The notes under the pieces are model-generated. The model worked only from the letters and a program-made list of their open reading frames with translations, was not told where the DNA came from and did not search any database. Below, one piece after another: positions 44,570 to 58,801 of a stretch of 64,000 nt of DNA. Position 1 is the stretch's first letter, and the number at the start of each line of letters is the position of its first letter. Source of the DNA: Paraspadella gotoi (lineage: Eukaryota; Chaetognatha). The stretch spans positions 28,336,549-28,400,548 of the forward strand of contig CM119263.1 of the NCBI GenBank assembly GCA_051294375.1. Reading direction: 5' to 3'. The translations under genes were made by a program, and so were the position numbers.

Positions 44570-44570
<1 letters not shown>

Positions 44571-46119
44571 ATCCTCCATTGACTGGGTTTTAATCCTAAT
44601 CCACCTAATCCAATGGTTTTTAATCTCAGAGAATCCTCTCCACTCTTTTCCTCCTTACCCACCAAATCCACCACCCCCCCACACTTCCCCCCCCCTTTGA
44701 CTAAAACGCGGATCGTTTCTTTCCTTCGCTTCATTTTCTTTTTCGCTTCACTTGATTTCCTTCCCCTTTTTTTTGTTTCAGATGAGTCTTACCCGTTCTA
44801 AGCTTTACTCACCCCTTTCATCTCAGACTTACTATATGATTCAGGTTTTTTCCTTATCAATGAGCGTGTAGAGGGGTGGACCCCCGCCACAAAACCGAGG
44901 AGCCCGGGCCATTGGGGGTTACGGGAGAAATTCGTTGGGCTGAAAAAAAAAAATAGAATAAAAAAAAATGACACATTACGTTGAGTATTAACATTGACAA
45001 GCTCTTAATTTTGTGTAAAAGACTATTTTACAAGTTTAAATTTCAAAACCTTAAAAGAACATAGGTATTAAGAAACTTTTTTTACTTCAATATTTGCACA
45101 TTAAAATAAAATTATATCAATAAAGGTTCTAAAAAACACTTGTCACTTATTCTTATTTTGTTTAGCAGAAAGTTGCGGAAGCAGAAGGCTGGTATCGATT
45201 CTAAGAGAGAAAAAAAATAGGATGAAAAATCCATTTCTGGGTTAGTGAGACTGTTGCAAACTTCTTTCCTTAATATATATTTTTAAAGAAACCTTTAAGG
45301 TTCACACTACATTGGCGATTAGATTAGGTTTTTTTTTCATTTAGATCAGTTATTTATATTTATTTATCTATTTATGAGCACCTAAAAATTCTAAACCACA
45401 AAATCGGTTTGACCTAAAAATAGTATTACGATTCTGAAACGCTCTACTTTGCGAACCAATCGACCGACGCTACATTAACAAGCCGGTTCCGCCAAGCAGT
45501 GGCGGTTCCGCCGCCGCCGCCGCTGTTGCCGCCGCCTCCGCCGCCGCCGCTTCCATTTCGACGCCAATATTCTCGTCGTATCGAATTCATTTTTTTTCCA
45601 ACCCAAAAGCCTCGACAAACATTATGACGTTGTTGGTTTTCGTTTACACTCGAACGCTAAAAACGAAACATCGTCGACGAAGAGATAAAACAGTTTTGTC
45701 TTTTTTTTTTACGAAAACCGAAACGGAGAAGAAACAACTGAGATGTTGAAAGAACGAAACGAACAAAGAGAGTGTTGGACTGTTGGAACTACAGATGACA
45801 CAACATCAGGGGAAAAAGAATAGTTTGCGATCTGCGGCACTGACCGCAAACTTTCATCGTACATTTTGTAAAGATTGTGAGCAATGAGGTAATACGGCGT
45901 AATATGAACACTATGTAGAGCGCAAAACTTAAAGTGAACGTAAAATGATTTACCATGCAAACTTAACTTACTAACAAACTAATTAAAACCACTTACAAGC
46001 TAACTTAATTAACTAACCACCTAATTAACTTACCTAAGTAAAATAAACCAATTAATTAAACCAAAAAAATAAACTAAGCAACTATTTAAACCAGAGATCC
46101 CTCCACCACCATTTCTACC
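44570..46119. other. Intergenic; GCC-triplet block upstream of the channel gene
   Basis: 45505-45552 is rich in GCC/GCG triplets; on the minus strand it encodes a 28-residue Ala-rich frame (45556 to 45470) with no further support. 45950-46080 has many AACTTA/TTAACT words, perhaps the channel gene's 5' flank. Confidence 0.5.
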
Positions 46120-48945
46120 ATGACCACCACCGACGCATTCCTCTCAACCACCTCGGCCCACGGCCTGCCCCGTCTCCGTCAGGGCTCGCGCAGGCGCCGT
46201 GCCGTTTGGGCTTTCGTCTGCGTCGCGGCCTACTGCGGCCTCTTGACCTGGACGGCTCTGCTCTTCTTTCAATTCTTCGATCCGGACGATCTCTCGACGA
46301 GCGTCTCCGTGGAGACCCTCAGCGGGACCTACGACGAAGACGGGGACTTCGCCAGCGACGAGGTCTTTCCTCGACCCGTTCTCTGCGTGCCGGAGGTAGA
46401 GAGCCAGTGGAGATCGAAGGGGTGAAGCCTGAAGGGCATAAGATTGTTATTTAAACTGTCTTTAAAATTTGAAATTAAATTAAATTTAATTCATCGCTGA
46501 GATAAACTTTAAATGGATTAAGTGACTTTTTAGTTAATTATTTAATAGACATATACATGCTTTGATGCTTTCATGATCATCATCATCATCATCATCGCCG
46601 TCGTCTTCGTCATCATAAACATGAGATAGTAATAAAAAAAATATTGTGATTGTGTTTTTATATTTAAGTTGTCATCCATCATAATAATTTTCTTAAAAGA
46701 TTAAATATTTCATACAACTCAAACCAGATCACCTAATCACTATTCAAACTATAAGTATAAATATTGAAACGTTCCAAGTGACCTGTAAATCTGCTCCACC
46801 CCAGGCTCGCCCAGCTGATTGGCACCTCTTCCGCCGAGCCCGTCTCGGCCGCGTCTCCAACGTCCACGACGACGAAGAGAACATCACCTACGCTCCATTC
46901 GACTTCCGGCCGACGCTCTTCGATGCCCAGAGCGCCTACGGACTCGGCTCCGACGCGGCGTTGGGCCTCTGCGCATCCTTCCACGAATCCGCCGAGTACT
47001 ACATCATTCGATGGAACGGAGTCCAGAGTCTTGACTTGTACATCACGATGACCAACACCAGCCACGCGCCGGTCTACAGTTTCGAGAAGGTTTGGGATGG
47101 GGTTGGGAATAAATAATGGAGAGTTTTTTTTCTTCTTGGGAACTTTGAAATATTCCCGATTGTCCCTCGAAAAAGTGGGCCTTTATGGCAATGGGATGGA
47201 GTGTGGTACCCGGGGTTTCTCACCAATTGGCGCAGGTGTTGCAGACCCTAAATGACCGCCTCCTGTCGCTGGCATGTTTACACCGGTATCGTCACGTTTA
47301 ATATTTTGTATCTCATACAAACTAACTTTTACCCTTACCCTCTTCAAGAAAAAGCTAACCTGGCGAGACAAGGTGGTCTCCGTTCGTTTGACCGAAATGC
47401 AAACGACTCATTTCTTCGGCTCAAACTACACAGACCGATTTCCCTCGGAGGCGAACGAAGGACTTTCCTTCTACGACGAAAACTTTTGTCTCGACTCCTG
47501 TTTTTACAAGGTGGCCTTTTTTTGAAAAAAATGTTGGAAAATTGTATTTTTGTTTTAAAGTAGTTTATATAAAAGAATAATCAATCTTTAAACTGACAGG
47601 TTTATTTTTTAGCTCATTTTTTATATTAAAAAAGTTTAAGGGCAAGTTTTATAAAAGAAAACACAATTTAAATTTTTGAATTTTTTAAATTTTATTTTCT
47701 TGTTAATTATAGATATTTGGATATTAGAGCTAGATTTGGATATTTAGATATTAGAGATATATTTGTTATATGTGTTATATTTTAAATATAATTATAATTT
47801 CGTTACATTAAATGTCTTAAATATAAAATATTTTCTCGATTGAACCCCCCCTCCCCAATCCACTCGAGGTTTGGCGGGAAAACTCCTCATTCGCCCGTCA
47901 CGAAAAGGCCCGACGTCACTACGAAAATCTGGCGACGCAACGTCAGGCCGTCCTACAGCCCGACAAATGGCGGGAAATCCTGGCCGACGTTTGCGCCAAC
48001 GCGACCGATATGGTCGTCCACTTTCCTTATCATTTTCTCTGCGACTTTCGCAGCCAAGAGTGCAATCGCGCCTTTAAGAAGTGAGTTGTTGGGAAAACCT
48101 GACTTTGTCTATTCATCCTCCCGTATTTTCGCAGTTTTATTAGAATGAATGTATGTATTTATCAATGTCAATATAACAATATTACTTCTCGCTACTCAGG
48201 CGATAAGTATAACAGAAACTCTACCGAAAGATAAGAAATTATGAGTTTCTGAGAATGGAAAAAGCTAAAGTTGATGAAACCGATTATATGATTGTTTTAT
48301 ATACTTTTTAATCAGATAAAGGACATGATGAATTAAGTTATCAATTCGTTAATTAAATGCATCGTATAGTTATAAAATTTAAAGCAAAATTTGATGCAGA
48401 TTATATAATCAAATATCAATTTCTATTAAATTATTTATAAAATGGTTGAAAGAAAAGTTTATAGGATCAATCGAGACCTTAATGAACCAAGCTCAGTCTT
48501 TGCCTTTATATATCTTAATTAAATCCACATTCTATATTCTAAAGTTACTATCCGTCCACCCCCTCCCATCCCCTCCATCCGCAGATACCACTCCATCATC
48601 CCTCGATGCCAGGCGATCTGCAAGCGACGCCACGTGGACGAGCGATTCCGCCTGATCGCCGACAGCCTGGGCGACGACAAGATCCGGCTCAACCGGATGG
48701 AGGCCTACGTCGCCGTCAACAAGACGGAGCTCTGGTTCCACAGCACTTCCCTCAAGCGGACCGTCTTGCGGCAAAAGCCCAAGATGACCAGCGTCGACCT
48801 GCTGGGGCTGGTGGGCGGGTACATGGGGCTCTTGGTCGGGGCCTCCGTCGTCACCCTTTGCGAATTCGCCGAGTTCTTCTTCAGCAAAGTTTGCGGTGGG
48901 TTGAAAGGGAATGAGAAAGTGGGGAGGAAAGGGGGCGGGAGTTAG
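46120..48945 (+). CDS. DEG/ENaC-family (amiloride-sensitive type) sodium channel, five exons, complete
   Basis: Exons 46120-46395, 46805-47089, 47349-47510, 47869-48080 and 48585-48945 join in frame (phases 0,0,0,2) into 431 residues. The order matches the family: N-terminal gating motif AHG (13-15), TM1 (about 28-52), then FPRPVLC just outside the membrane, an extracellular domain with GLCASF (146-151), a short CLDSC (234-238) and later cysteines (283, 299, 306, 320, 324), the beta strand AVNKTELWFHS (355-365), and TM2 LLGLVGGYMGLLVGASVVTL (384-403), with GAS (397-399) at the selectivity filter followed by CEF. Such channels form trimers in the plasma membrane and pass Na+. At 431 residues it is shorter than the usual 500-650, mostly through a reduced finger region. 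Ligand unknown. Confidence 0.9.
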
Positions 48946-49635
48946 GGTGAGGGAGTGGGGAGAGAAGAACAGGAAAGGTTTCGGTATGTTGAATAATTAA
49001 TATTCATTCTGATGAGAAAACAATGCGAAGTAAATATATATACTTTCTAAAGTATTAATCTTTTTTTCTGGATCTCATGTGAAGAGCATACTCAGATCAG
49101 AGAGACATCTCCCACTGTCTGTCCACCATTCCCTCATTATAGATAACCAAGACATTTTTAAAATTTAAAAAAAAAAAAGATTATTATTTTTCACTTTCTC
49201 GTCACTTAGTTTAAGAGAATGCAATTCATAGAATTAAGCGGCTATTCAAAATGACTTTTGTAGTCGAAGAAATTCACAAAAAATCTTGAACCGAAGAGAG
49301 TTAAGCCAGGTTGTTTTACACCTTTCTTCTCTTCCGCCGCCCCCCCTCCTCCATCCACCGCGATCCAACTTCACCCCTTTCCTTCCCTCGGGATCGAGTT
49401 ATTCTCTCCATGCGACACAAAAGTCAAAAGCCAAAACGTAAACCGTCACGAGTCGTGATTATTATCTCTCCCTCAGCGACCAATCGCAACAAAACTTAAA
49501 ACGAAAAAGATCGAGGGACCAATCAGAAGTCACCATTTTGTCGCCTTTAGATTTTGGAACCAAACAAAACGCTTTAAGCCTCGAAAAATTTGATCATACT
49601 TTTTAAAAGAAAGAGAGAAAAAAATAGGAAAGAAT
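48946..49635. other. Intergenic after the channel gene
   Basis: GC-poor with one pyrimidine-rich patch (49325-49400). No AATAAA signal was noticed close after the channel stop codon, and no gene is supported. Confidence 0.5.
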
Positions 49636-49639
49636 ACAA

Positions 49640-49681
49640 GAATGAAAGAAAGAAAAAAAGAAAGAAAAAAAGAAAGAAAAA

Positions 49682-49766
<85 letters not shown>
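49640..49766. repeat. (AAAG)n microsatellite
   Basis: About 30 tetranucleotide units, the last 20 uninterrupted. It produces a Lys/Glu/Arg frame that is not a gene. Confidence 0.9.
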
Positions 49767-49769
<3 letters not shown>

Positions 49770-49936
49770 AGCGAGCGAGCATAACCGAGCGAAAATTAGC
49801 TACCGCTTGATATTTTTTTCTGTTGTCACTCCCAAGTTCTCGCGGAAAAGGGAGGGACTGAATACAGATGAACCTTTTTTAACTGGATTCGAAAAAAAAA
49901 ACAGGCTCTGCTACATTAGGCTACCTGCGCAAAACA

Positions 49937-50052
<116 letters not shown>

Positions 50053-51036
50053 TGTAATGCCTTGGTAAAATCTATTTCTCTCGAGCCATGAATTCCTCGT
50101 CGTCTCTCTTTATGGTGCTTCGAGCCGGCCTCATGGTGCCGAGTCTTCTCTCATCTCGCTTCGCACGAGCGCCGCTTTTTCTTCTGTCGAGCGCCTCAGT
50201 CCCATCGGGCGGGAGGATTCTCTGTTTACGTTTCTCTTGAATTAATTCTTTTTAAATATATTTATTTATATTAATTATTTTTCGATATTTTTTCGATTGA
50301 AAATATATTACCTACACAATATAAAGATGTTAGAAATAATTCTTTCGAAAATGTACTTTGCCGATACGTGTTAGAGCCGCCTCGCCTTTGTCCGTCTCGG
50401 GTCAAAAGCGGACTAAATCACATCGTTTTAACCCTGCTTCCAGGTTCAATTCCAATCACGGATAATATATGGATATATTGGATAATATATATGGATAATT
50501 TGCGACTTTGGAATCACATGAAATCCCACCGTTACTGTAGTATTATCTCTTTGCAAGCCTGAATCTAACCCTTTAATACGTTTGTGGTTTTTTTTTGTCA
50601 GCTGCAAGGTGTACCTTTGTAGAAAAAAAATAGATTTTTTTTAAAACCACTGTCTGGATTTAAGTTAATACTAAGCTTATAATATTTTAAAAATCAATTT
50701 CCCCTGTTTATTACTAGGTACTACTTACCGCCACTGAAAATTTATTGGTAAAAGTGCACCTACTTAAAAAAAATGTCCCTCATTGATTCTTTGGCGCGAC
50801 AACTTATTATCATTTATGCCCAAATCAATCGACCACCACTCCGACAACCCAACGCTACCCCTTCACCCCTCGCCCAACCCCCCACTCACCCCCAGCGCAT
50901 TTTTCAAAAAGCCCTTTCGCTCCCAGATAGAATTTTTCGACGAGAGATCGAAATCTCAAAGTCATTTTCTTCCAAGAAGAAAATTCTTTCTTCTTTTTTT
51001 GAAAGGAGAAAACGCATCGTTAATGCAACTCCGGCT
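50053..51036. other. Intergenic; possible degraded SINE at 50375-50460
   Basis: CAGGTTCAATTCC (50442-50454) resembles a B box, about 65 bases after GAGCCGCCTCGCC. Evidence is weak. The rest is AT-rich without features. Confidence 0.35.
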
Positions 51037-52837
<1,801 letters not shown>

Positions 52838-53060
52838 ACCGAAAATCCGTCCGGAAATCAGAACTCCCTGTCGACGCTATTTCCGGCGCCGCCAGACCGT
52901 TGAGGGTCGAGAGTTTGAAGAATCAATTTCCCCCAATTTGGAATCGAGTTGTAAAAGCGTCGCCCTTTTGTTGACCCCGGGCCGGCGTGAGCGCGTTGCT
53001 TGGCAACGTGGCACGCCTCCACGCCTCCGCCCGCGTTCTTTCTCTCCTAAGTCGATCTCG
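52838..53060. promoter_or_regulatory. GC-rich stretch with X-box-like palindrome
   Basis: Locally GC-rich in AT-rich surroundings. At 52994-53008 it holds CGTTGC-TTG-GCAACG, matching the RFX-type X-box (GTTGCC-AT-GGCAAC form), the usual promoter signal of ciliary genes. No exon of such a gene was recognised nearby. Confidence 0.4.
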
Positions 53061-53317
53061 ACAGAAAAAGCTTTTTTTTTTAACTTCATTCCCGAGATAT
53101 TTTTTGTGGTATCAGATGATATTTCTGAACTTGTTGCTAAGCTTTGGTCGAATTAAAGTTTTATATTTTTAAAAAAATATCATAAAATAAATTTATCATT
53201 TTCATTGTAAATTGAGAGTAATTAAAAGTAAATACGATAATTTGCCTCTGGCTGCCCCTATCAGTCTATGACCGACTGAACCCGGCTGTCGGCGCAGCAG
53301 CCCGACGAGATTGAACT

Positions 53318-53945
53318 ATACAATAAGGCGTAGTGAAAGTTACATACGAAAATTCTAAAAGTCAATTATGAACAACATACCATCAGTGAACATTAATTTG
53401 TAAAAAAAATTAATTTTATGTTTTTTAATTTTCGCAGTAGGCTATATTTATATATAGTACTATCCTTATAAAATCGAAAAATTTCAAAATAAGCTTTTCT
53501 TAATTTTGATTGCAGATTTGAATTCCTCGTCAAAAGTTGATGAAAGAAAATATAATTCATTTTTAAAAATTCTTTCATTAAGTGGGTTAAAAATTAAAAA
53601 AACTATATTTAATATATAAAAAGTTAATTTTCAGCTTAAAATATAGCTTTTTCTAATTTTTGACCCACTTAATGAAGGAATTTTTCAAAAAGAGTTGTAT
53701 TTCTTTTTATCAACTTTTTATGACGAATCCAAATCTGCAAAAAAATCTTAGAAAAAACTGTTTTGAAATTTTAACATTTATTGGTTTAGTACTAGTATAA
53801 ATATGGCCTACTGCGTAAATTGTAAAATTTATTATAAATTTTTTTTATACATAAATGTTCATAAGTATAATGTTGTTCGTTTCTCACTTTTAGAATTTTA
53901 ATTAAAGTTGAACTTAGGAATTTTACTACGCCTTACTATACAAGG
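53318..53945. mobile_element. Fold-back (MITE-like) element, about 0.63 kb
   Basis: The ends ATAAGGCGTAGT and ACTACGCCTTACT are inverted. Inverted matches continue inward through GTAGGCTATATTTATA / TATAAATATGGCCTAC, GCAGATTTG / CAAATCTGC and TTAAGTGGGT / ACCCACTTAA to a centre near 53625. Arms differ by small changes. No coding. Confidence 0.75.
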
Positions 53946-55537
53946 TGAAACACGACAACCCGCCGCTAGAAAAAAAAAAATCGTCGTTTGCAAACCCGTG
54001 AAGATTTTTTTAATCTTAAAGATTTTTTCTTTAGTAAAAACCAAAATAATTTATATATCCAAATTTTATATTGATTGGTTATGATTTGCCTTGGCAATGA
54101 GCGGGGAAATAGTTGCTTTAAAAATTGTCTTTCATTTTAAAATTCAAATCTTTTTTTTTTAATCTTTTTGTCTTAACTTTTTGAAAGCTCTTGGAAATTT
54201 GAAGAAAATAACATATTTAAGAATATTGTTACATAAAAATAAGCTTAACCAGCTTTAGTTTAATCAAGGTAATCAAAATTAAAATAATAAAATTCTAAAA
54301 TATATTTCTTCAAATATCTGACCTATTTTCACTATAATGATCTAACCAATTATTGTTTATAAAGGCATTGTTTTGAACTAAGTTCGGAGAGTGGTTTCAT
54401 TGACTTGCTAACTTTCCCGGGCTAACTCTACGCCAAATAAAGCGTTGGTATTTGTGGCGTAATGGCGCAGAGGAGACGATGGTGCCGGTCTATGAAGCTC
54501 AATAGATGAGGACGACAAAGTCTCGGCCACAAAGGCGAAGCCCAGGACATAGTTGAAGTTAAAGTGGTGAAGTGAAGAAGTGAAGAAAGTGAAGTTGTGA
54601 AGTTGAAGTAAAGTAAAAGTGAAGTAAGTAAAGGTAAAGTTAGAAGTCCTGGGCAAATGATAACAAAACATTTAATACAAACTCAGCAAATATATATATA
54701 TAAAGTTTAAAGAATCTTTCTTACTTGTTTCTGAAGCCAAAATAGTAACAAAAAGTTGCTTCTCTCACAGGAAAGTCCACCAATCCAGCAATTACCAAAT
54801 AGTTTCTAAAAACTAAAGATTCCGAGATTTTCAGAGAACTGAAAAGTGCAAGAATGACAGATCTGACAGTTCACATCGATAAATCGTAATTAAAATCTAT
54901 CGAAATCCGATGAACCAATCAGAATCCGCCACGGAATCTGTACTTAAGTATATATATAACAAAAGTCTAATTCAAAAGATGGCTCTGTAATCGCTGGAAA
55001 GCTGGCAATTCTTGTGTCAGTAAAAAAGACAAAAGAGCATCGGGAAAAGGGGGAGAAGCTGGATTTCTTCGTGATATATAGATAGTTATTTCGTAACAGG
55101 CATCATAAAAAAGCTTGAGAAAAACTAAATTAAAATGGCTAACAATAATTTAATAATTATTCTAAAACTGCTATTCAGGAATTTTTAATTTAATAATTAT
55201 CTTAGTTTTGATTACCTTTTTTGTTTTAAAGATGGATATTACAGTATTTTTAATTATTCCATTCTCTTTATATTTTCAAAAGCTTTCAGAGGATATTAAT
55301 ATTAAAAAAATGTTTAAAAAGTTAAAAAAAATTGAGTTTTAAAATGAAAGACGATTTTAAAAGCAAATTTTCTCTGTTCAATGCCAAGTCAAATCAAAAC
55401 CAATCAATATAAAATTTGGATATATAAATGATTTTGGTTTTTATTACAGAAAAAATCTTTCAGATTAAAAAAATCTTAACAAGTTTGCAAATGACGATTT
55501 TTTTCGATCGTCGAGTTGTCGTGTGTCACCTTGTAAG
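53943..55537. mobile_element. TA-flanked non-autonomous DNA transposon, about 1.6 kb
   Basis: The ends CAAGGTGAAACACGACAAC and TTGTCGTGTGTCACCTTG are inverted and each is bordered by TA, as in Tc1/mariner-type insertions. Terminal inverted repeats can be followed for about 300 bases (through the CCAATCAATATAAAATTTGG region). The interior has no transposase. Single ends of the family occur near 12255-12272 and 13335-13350. A GAAGTGAAGAAG-rich patch lies at 54560-54640. Confidence 0.7.
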
Positions 55538-55939
55538 TTAAACGGACGGCGCTGCAGAGCGATTCGATTATTCTATTAATTGAATAAAAAGAAATTGGGA
55601 ATAGATTTTAAGTCCTTTCTGGTGTTCTTTTTTCCTGTAGAATGTAAAATCTAAAAGGTAAAATCCTGGACGAAATCTCACGGTGTTTTTAGGTATATAT
55701 GTGTATATATTTGTGTGTATAGGTACATAAGAACATAAACGTAAATTCTAAAGTCACTTCTGTTATTTTAAGAAACAATTTTTTTTTGAAAATAATACAC
55801 TTATTCTTACGGATGGAGAGATATTTTATCGTGTTGTTCACTTAAAATTGTTATTCTTTATTAACTAAAGCCATACCTATACGTACCAGGTCTATATTTA
55901 CATACCGAAACGTTTCAGTCCTTTTTATCATCTTCCACT

Positions 55940-57354
55940 ATGTCAGTCGAGATTCTCAGCATGGGTCTTCCGCAACAATTCGCCGCCAAATCCTGGGAAT
56001 TATTCGCTTTAATTTTGGAAAATTCACAAGTCGACGGCTTTGATCACGTGATCGATTTTGGATGCGGAACGGGGGAGACGACGCAGCGACTGGCCGAATG
56101 GGTGGGAGAGTACAATCGCAAAATTGGACGGGCTGGGTAAAGAAAAATATTCATTTATAACCAGAGAGGGAAAACGTTAAATCTGTTTTCCACATCATAA
56201 TAACAGGGGTCTTCATTAACTTTTACTTTTTCAGTTCCAAACTTTTCATCACCGGCACAGACGTATCCGCTGTCGAAACGTCCTTCTGCGAAAATGTATA
56301 TTCCTCGTCCACTGATGTCTCAAAGGCGGAGTTCTTTTTCAAAGCTGCCGACATCGGCGACAGTACGACGATGGCTCCGGAGTGGGAGTCGGCCTTCGAC
56401 CTGGTCACAAGTTTTTGGACGAATCATTCGGTCAAAAATCAAGAGGAGATTTTGAAAAATATTCATTTCTGCCTGAAGCCAGGGGGATATTTCTGTCTCT
56501 ATGATCAAACGGGATTCGATGCGATTCCTGGTTTGTTGCAAGATTACTTGTTTTACTATATTATACTAAATTAGACAAAATTTTTTAAAGAATAAGAAAG
56601 GTTTTAGTCTAACATATTTCACTCAAGTATTAAAATTTAACTTAAATTATTATTTGATTCATTTCATATTGAATTGTGTAATGGGAAGAGGGTTGTTAGT
56701 GTTGTCTTCTGGAAATGGACGGAGCATCTATATAACACAAGGTTAAAAATTACTTTCTGCCTTGTTTTCTAATAAGATATTTTGAATTTGATCATCACAT
56801 CGGGATATTATTTTAAGATTTATGAATCTAATTTATAAACATTTCTATTTGCTTAAGCGGACTACGATAAGGAATTGAAACATTACCGAATGACAAAGGG
56901 TAAGTGATAATTCACAAATAAACGAACAGACATACAATTCTAAGCAAAGAAAAACTTTCTCTCATCAGTCGGCCTCGGGATGCTTCCCAAATGGTCACAA
57001 TACCTTCCCGCCGGTGGCCTCAGCGAGCTCGTATTCCCCGGTCAAGCGGCCTATCAATCATGGGGTCGCCCTGACCCGGCCGCCGGTTACACCACCATGG
57101 TCTTAGAGGCGGGATTCCGCGTCATTTCCGCCCGCAACGAATTCTTTCGCTACGATTACAGCGAGGAAGAGTTGGCGACGACAGTCAAGCATTTCTCCCG
57201 GCGGGTGGAAGGTCTGCCCTCGGAATACCTCGAGGAATTCGTGGGAGATTTCGTGTACGAGTACAAGAGGCTCTTTACTCGAGAGGAAAGCGATGAGTGG
57301 AGAAAATTGAAAGCGGACATGGGAGTCATTGTTGTTGTGGGACGAAAACTTTGA
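55940..57354 (+). CDS. JHAMT-like SAM-dependent methyltransferase, four exons, complete
   Basis: Exons 55940-56136, 56235-56530, 56858-56899 and 56969-57354 join in phase to 306 residues. Class I methyltransferase features: motif I VIDFGCGTGETT (37-48), acidic strand-2 end TGTDVS (72-77, probable ribose-binding Asp75), FDLVTSFWTNHSVKNQEE (120-137) and LKPGGYF (146-152). The FDxVTSF...H.V.NQ block is typical of juvenile-hormone-acid O-methyltransferases, which methylate the carboxyl group of farnesoic or JH acid in the cytosol; the family also has members of unknown substrate, so the substrate is inferred. Introns are 98, 327 and 69 bases, the second containing a dispersed-repeat fragment also seen at 10360-10455. 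An ATTAAA lies about 40 bases after the stop. Confidence 0.85.
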
Positions 57355-57962
57355 ACTTTGACCTTGTTCAAGTTTGGAACATTTTCCTCAAATTAAAAAT
57401 TTTTAAGCTACAAAAGTTGTACGTTTTAATTTTTTGAAAATTATATCGGGAATTACATTTTAAAAAAAAATTTTTAAAAATTATTTTGTTAAGATGAAGC
57501 CATTATTTAACGTAGAATATCACTTAGACTTAATAACTTATGCTTATATTTTAAAATTGATAGGAATTTCTAAAATATAAAATTACATGTGATTAAGCAT
57601 ATCGTAGTTGATAAGAAACCAGAATGACTATTTGTTTACATGTTTTGTCTCAAGACGTGATCAGACATGATATGACAATGGTTTGAGACTAAGGTTTTGT
57701 CAAGTTAAACAAAAGGGTAACAAGTTATTGCTTGTATCAACATGCCTCCCCCAAGACGATTCGAAGGAAGTGGAAATCGTAGTTAAAAATATCAATATTT
57801 CAAACATTCCAATTGTTAAAGATTTTAACCGTTTTAACCGTTATAAAAATGTAAAAAGAAAAGGACAAGTTCGTACCAAGGTGAAATTGCAAAATCAAAT
57901 GGTTTGATTAATCACAAAACCAGAACTACACTTTCAATTTACTAGAAACGTTTGATAAAGCT
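57355..57962. other. Intergenic, AT-rich
   Basis: No gene, RNA or element recognised. A short open frame at 57683-57907 has no domain or splice context. Confidence 0.5.
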
Positions 57963-57972
57963 NNNNNNNNNN
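57963..57972. other. Assembly gap (10 N)
   Basis: Ten N separating AT-rich sequence from a GC-rich unique segment (57973-58160), which encodes nothing recognisable on either strand. Confidence 0.95.
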
Positions 57973-58776
57973 CTCCCTGTTGGCTCTGGGGGCTACCGAC
58001 CATCGGTGACGCCTCCAGTCACTGGCGCGGTTACCCAAGGACGGTCTCGCTTTGCCAACGCAGAGGGAAGTCGTTTGGACTGTGGATGGAACACAACTCC
58101 CGGGATGGTGTGTTCTCCCTCTGAGCCAATGGGATTGGCTCAACGACTATGGATGTGAGAGAATCCGTAGAATCCGTAGACTTCGGTAAAGGCTCAAGGA
58201 CCGAAAACGTCGATCAACGTGAAATGTCTCGAAGAAAGAGAGACTTATTTGAGGAAAATGAGTGTATTTTCGAGTTGACAAATCAATCAATGAGTGAGAG
58301 AGAGAGTCAGGTCATCTGAATTAGCCTGTAAATCAGGAGTGAATTTCGGCGATATCTGGAATGAATTTCCTCAGACTTGTGAAACTTTTTCTCAATAGAC
58401 GTGAGGCGGTGTGATCATAATTTGTCTAATGAAGCATGAAGAATGCTATTTTCTTAACCCTCTTTTGGTTGAAACCAAATGACAAAAATTAAGAGAAAAG
58501 GTGCGTCGAGAGAGAGGAAGCCGCCCCGCATATTTGACTAATTTGGCTAAGTAATTATTGTCCGCTTTTATTTTTCGTCTTGACTTGAACCTGTCGTTGT
58601 GATACCAAAGAACGCAATTAGAAAAGGTAAAAATTTAAAATCGCATTAACCTTAATTTTTTTGGCAAGCTAGCTTCCTAAAGATTGTTGTAAAATTGTTT
58701 TGGTTAAATCCTTATCTACTAATTTTAAATATAAAGCTGCATGTGTCGTTTGTTGGAAAAACTACTGCTTAATTTA

Positions 58777-58801
58777 NNNNNNNNNNNNNNNNNNNNNNNN
58801 N
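58777..58801. other. Assembly gap (25 N) before a minisatellite
   Basis: Twenty-five N immediately before the tandem array, probably unresolved array length. Confidence 0.95.

Noticed and set aside
43884-44579. 231-codon minus-strand open frame
   Set aside because: Built from GAAAG and GA repeats; a composition artefact.
45470-45556. Minus-strand Ala-rich 28-residue frame
   Set aside because: Product of GCC/GCG triplets; no continuation, no splice support.
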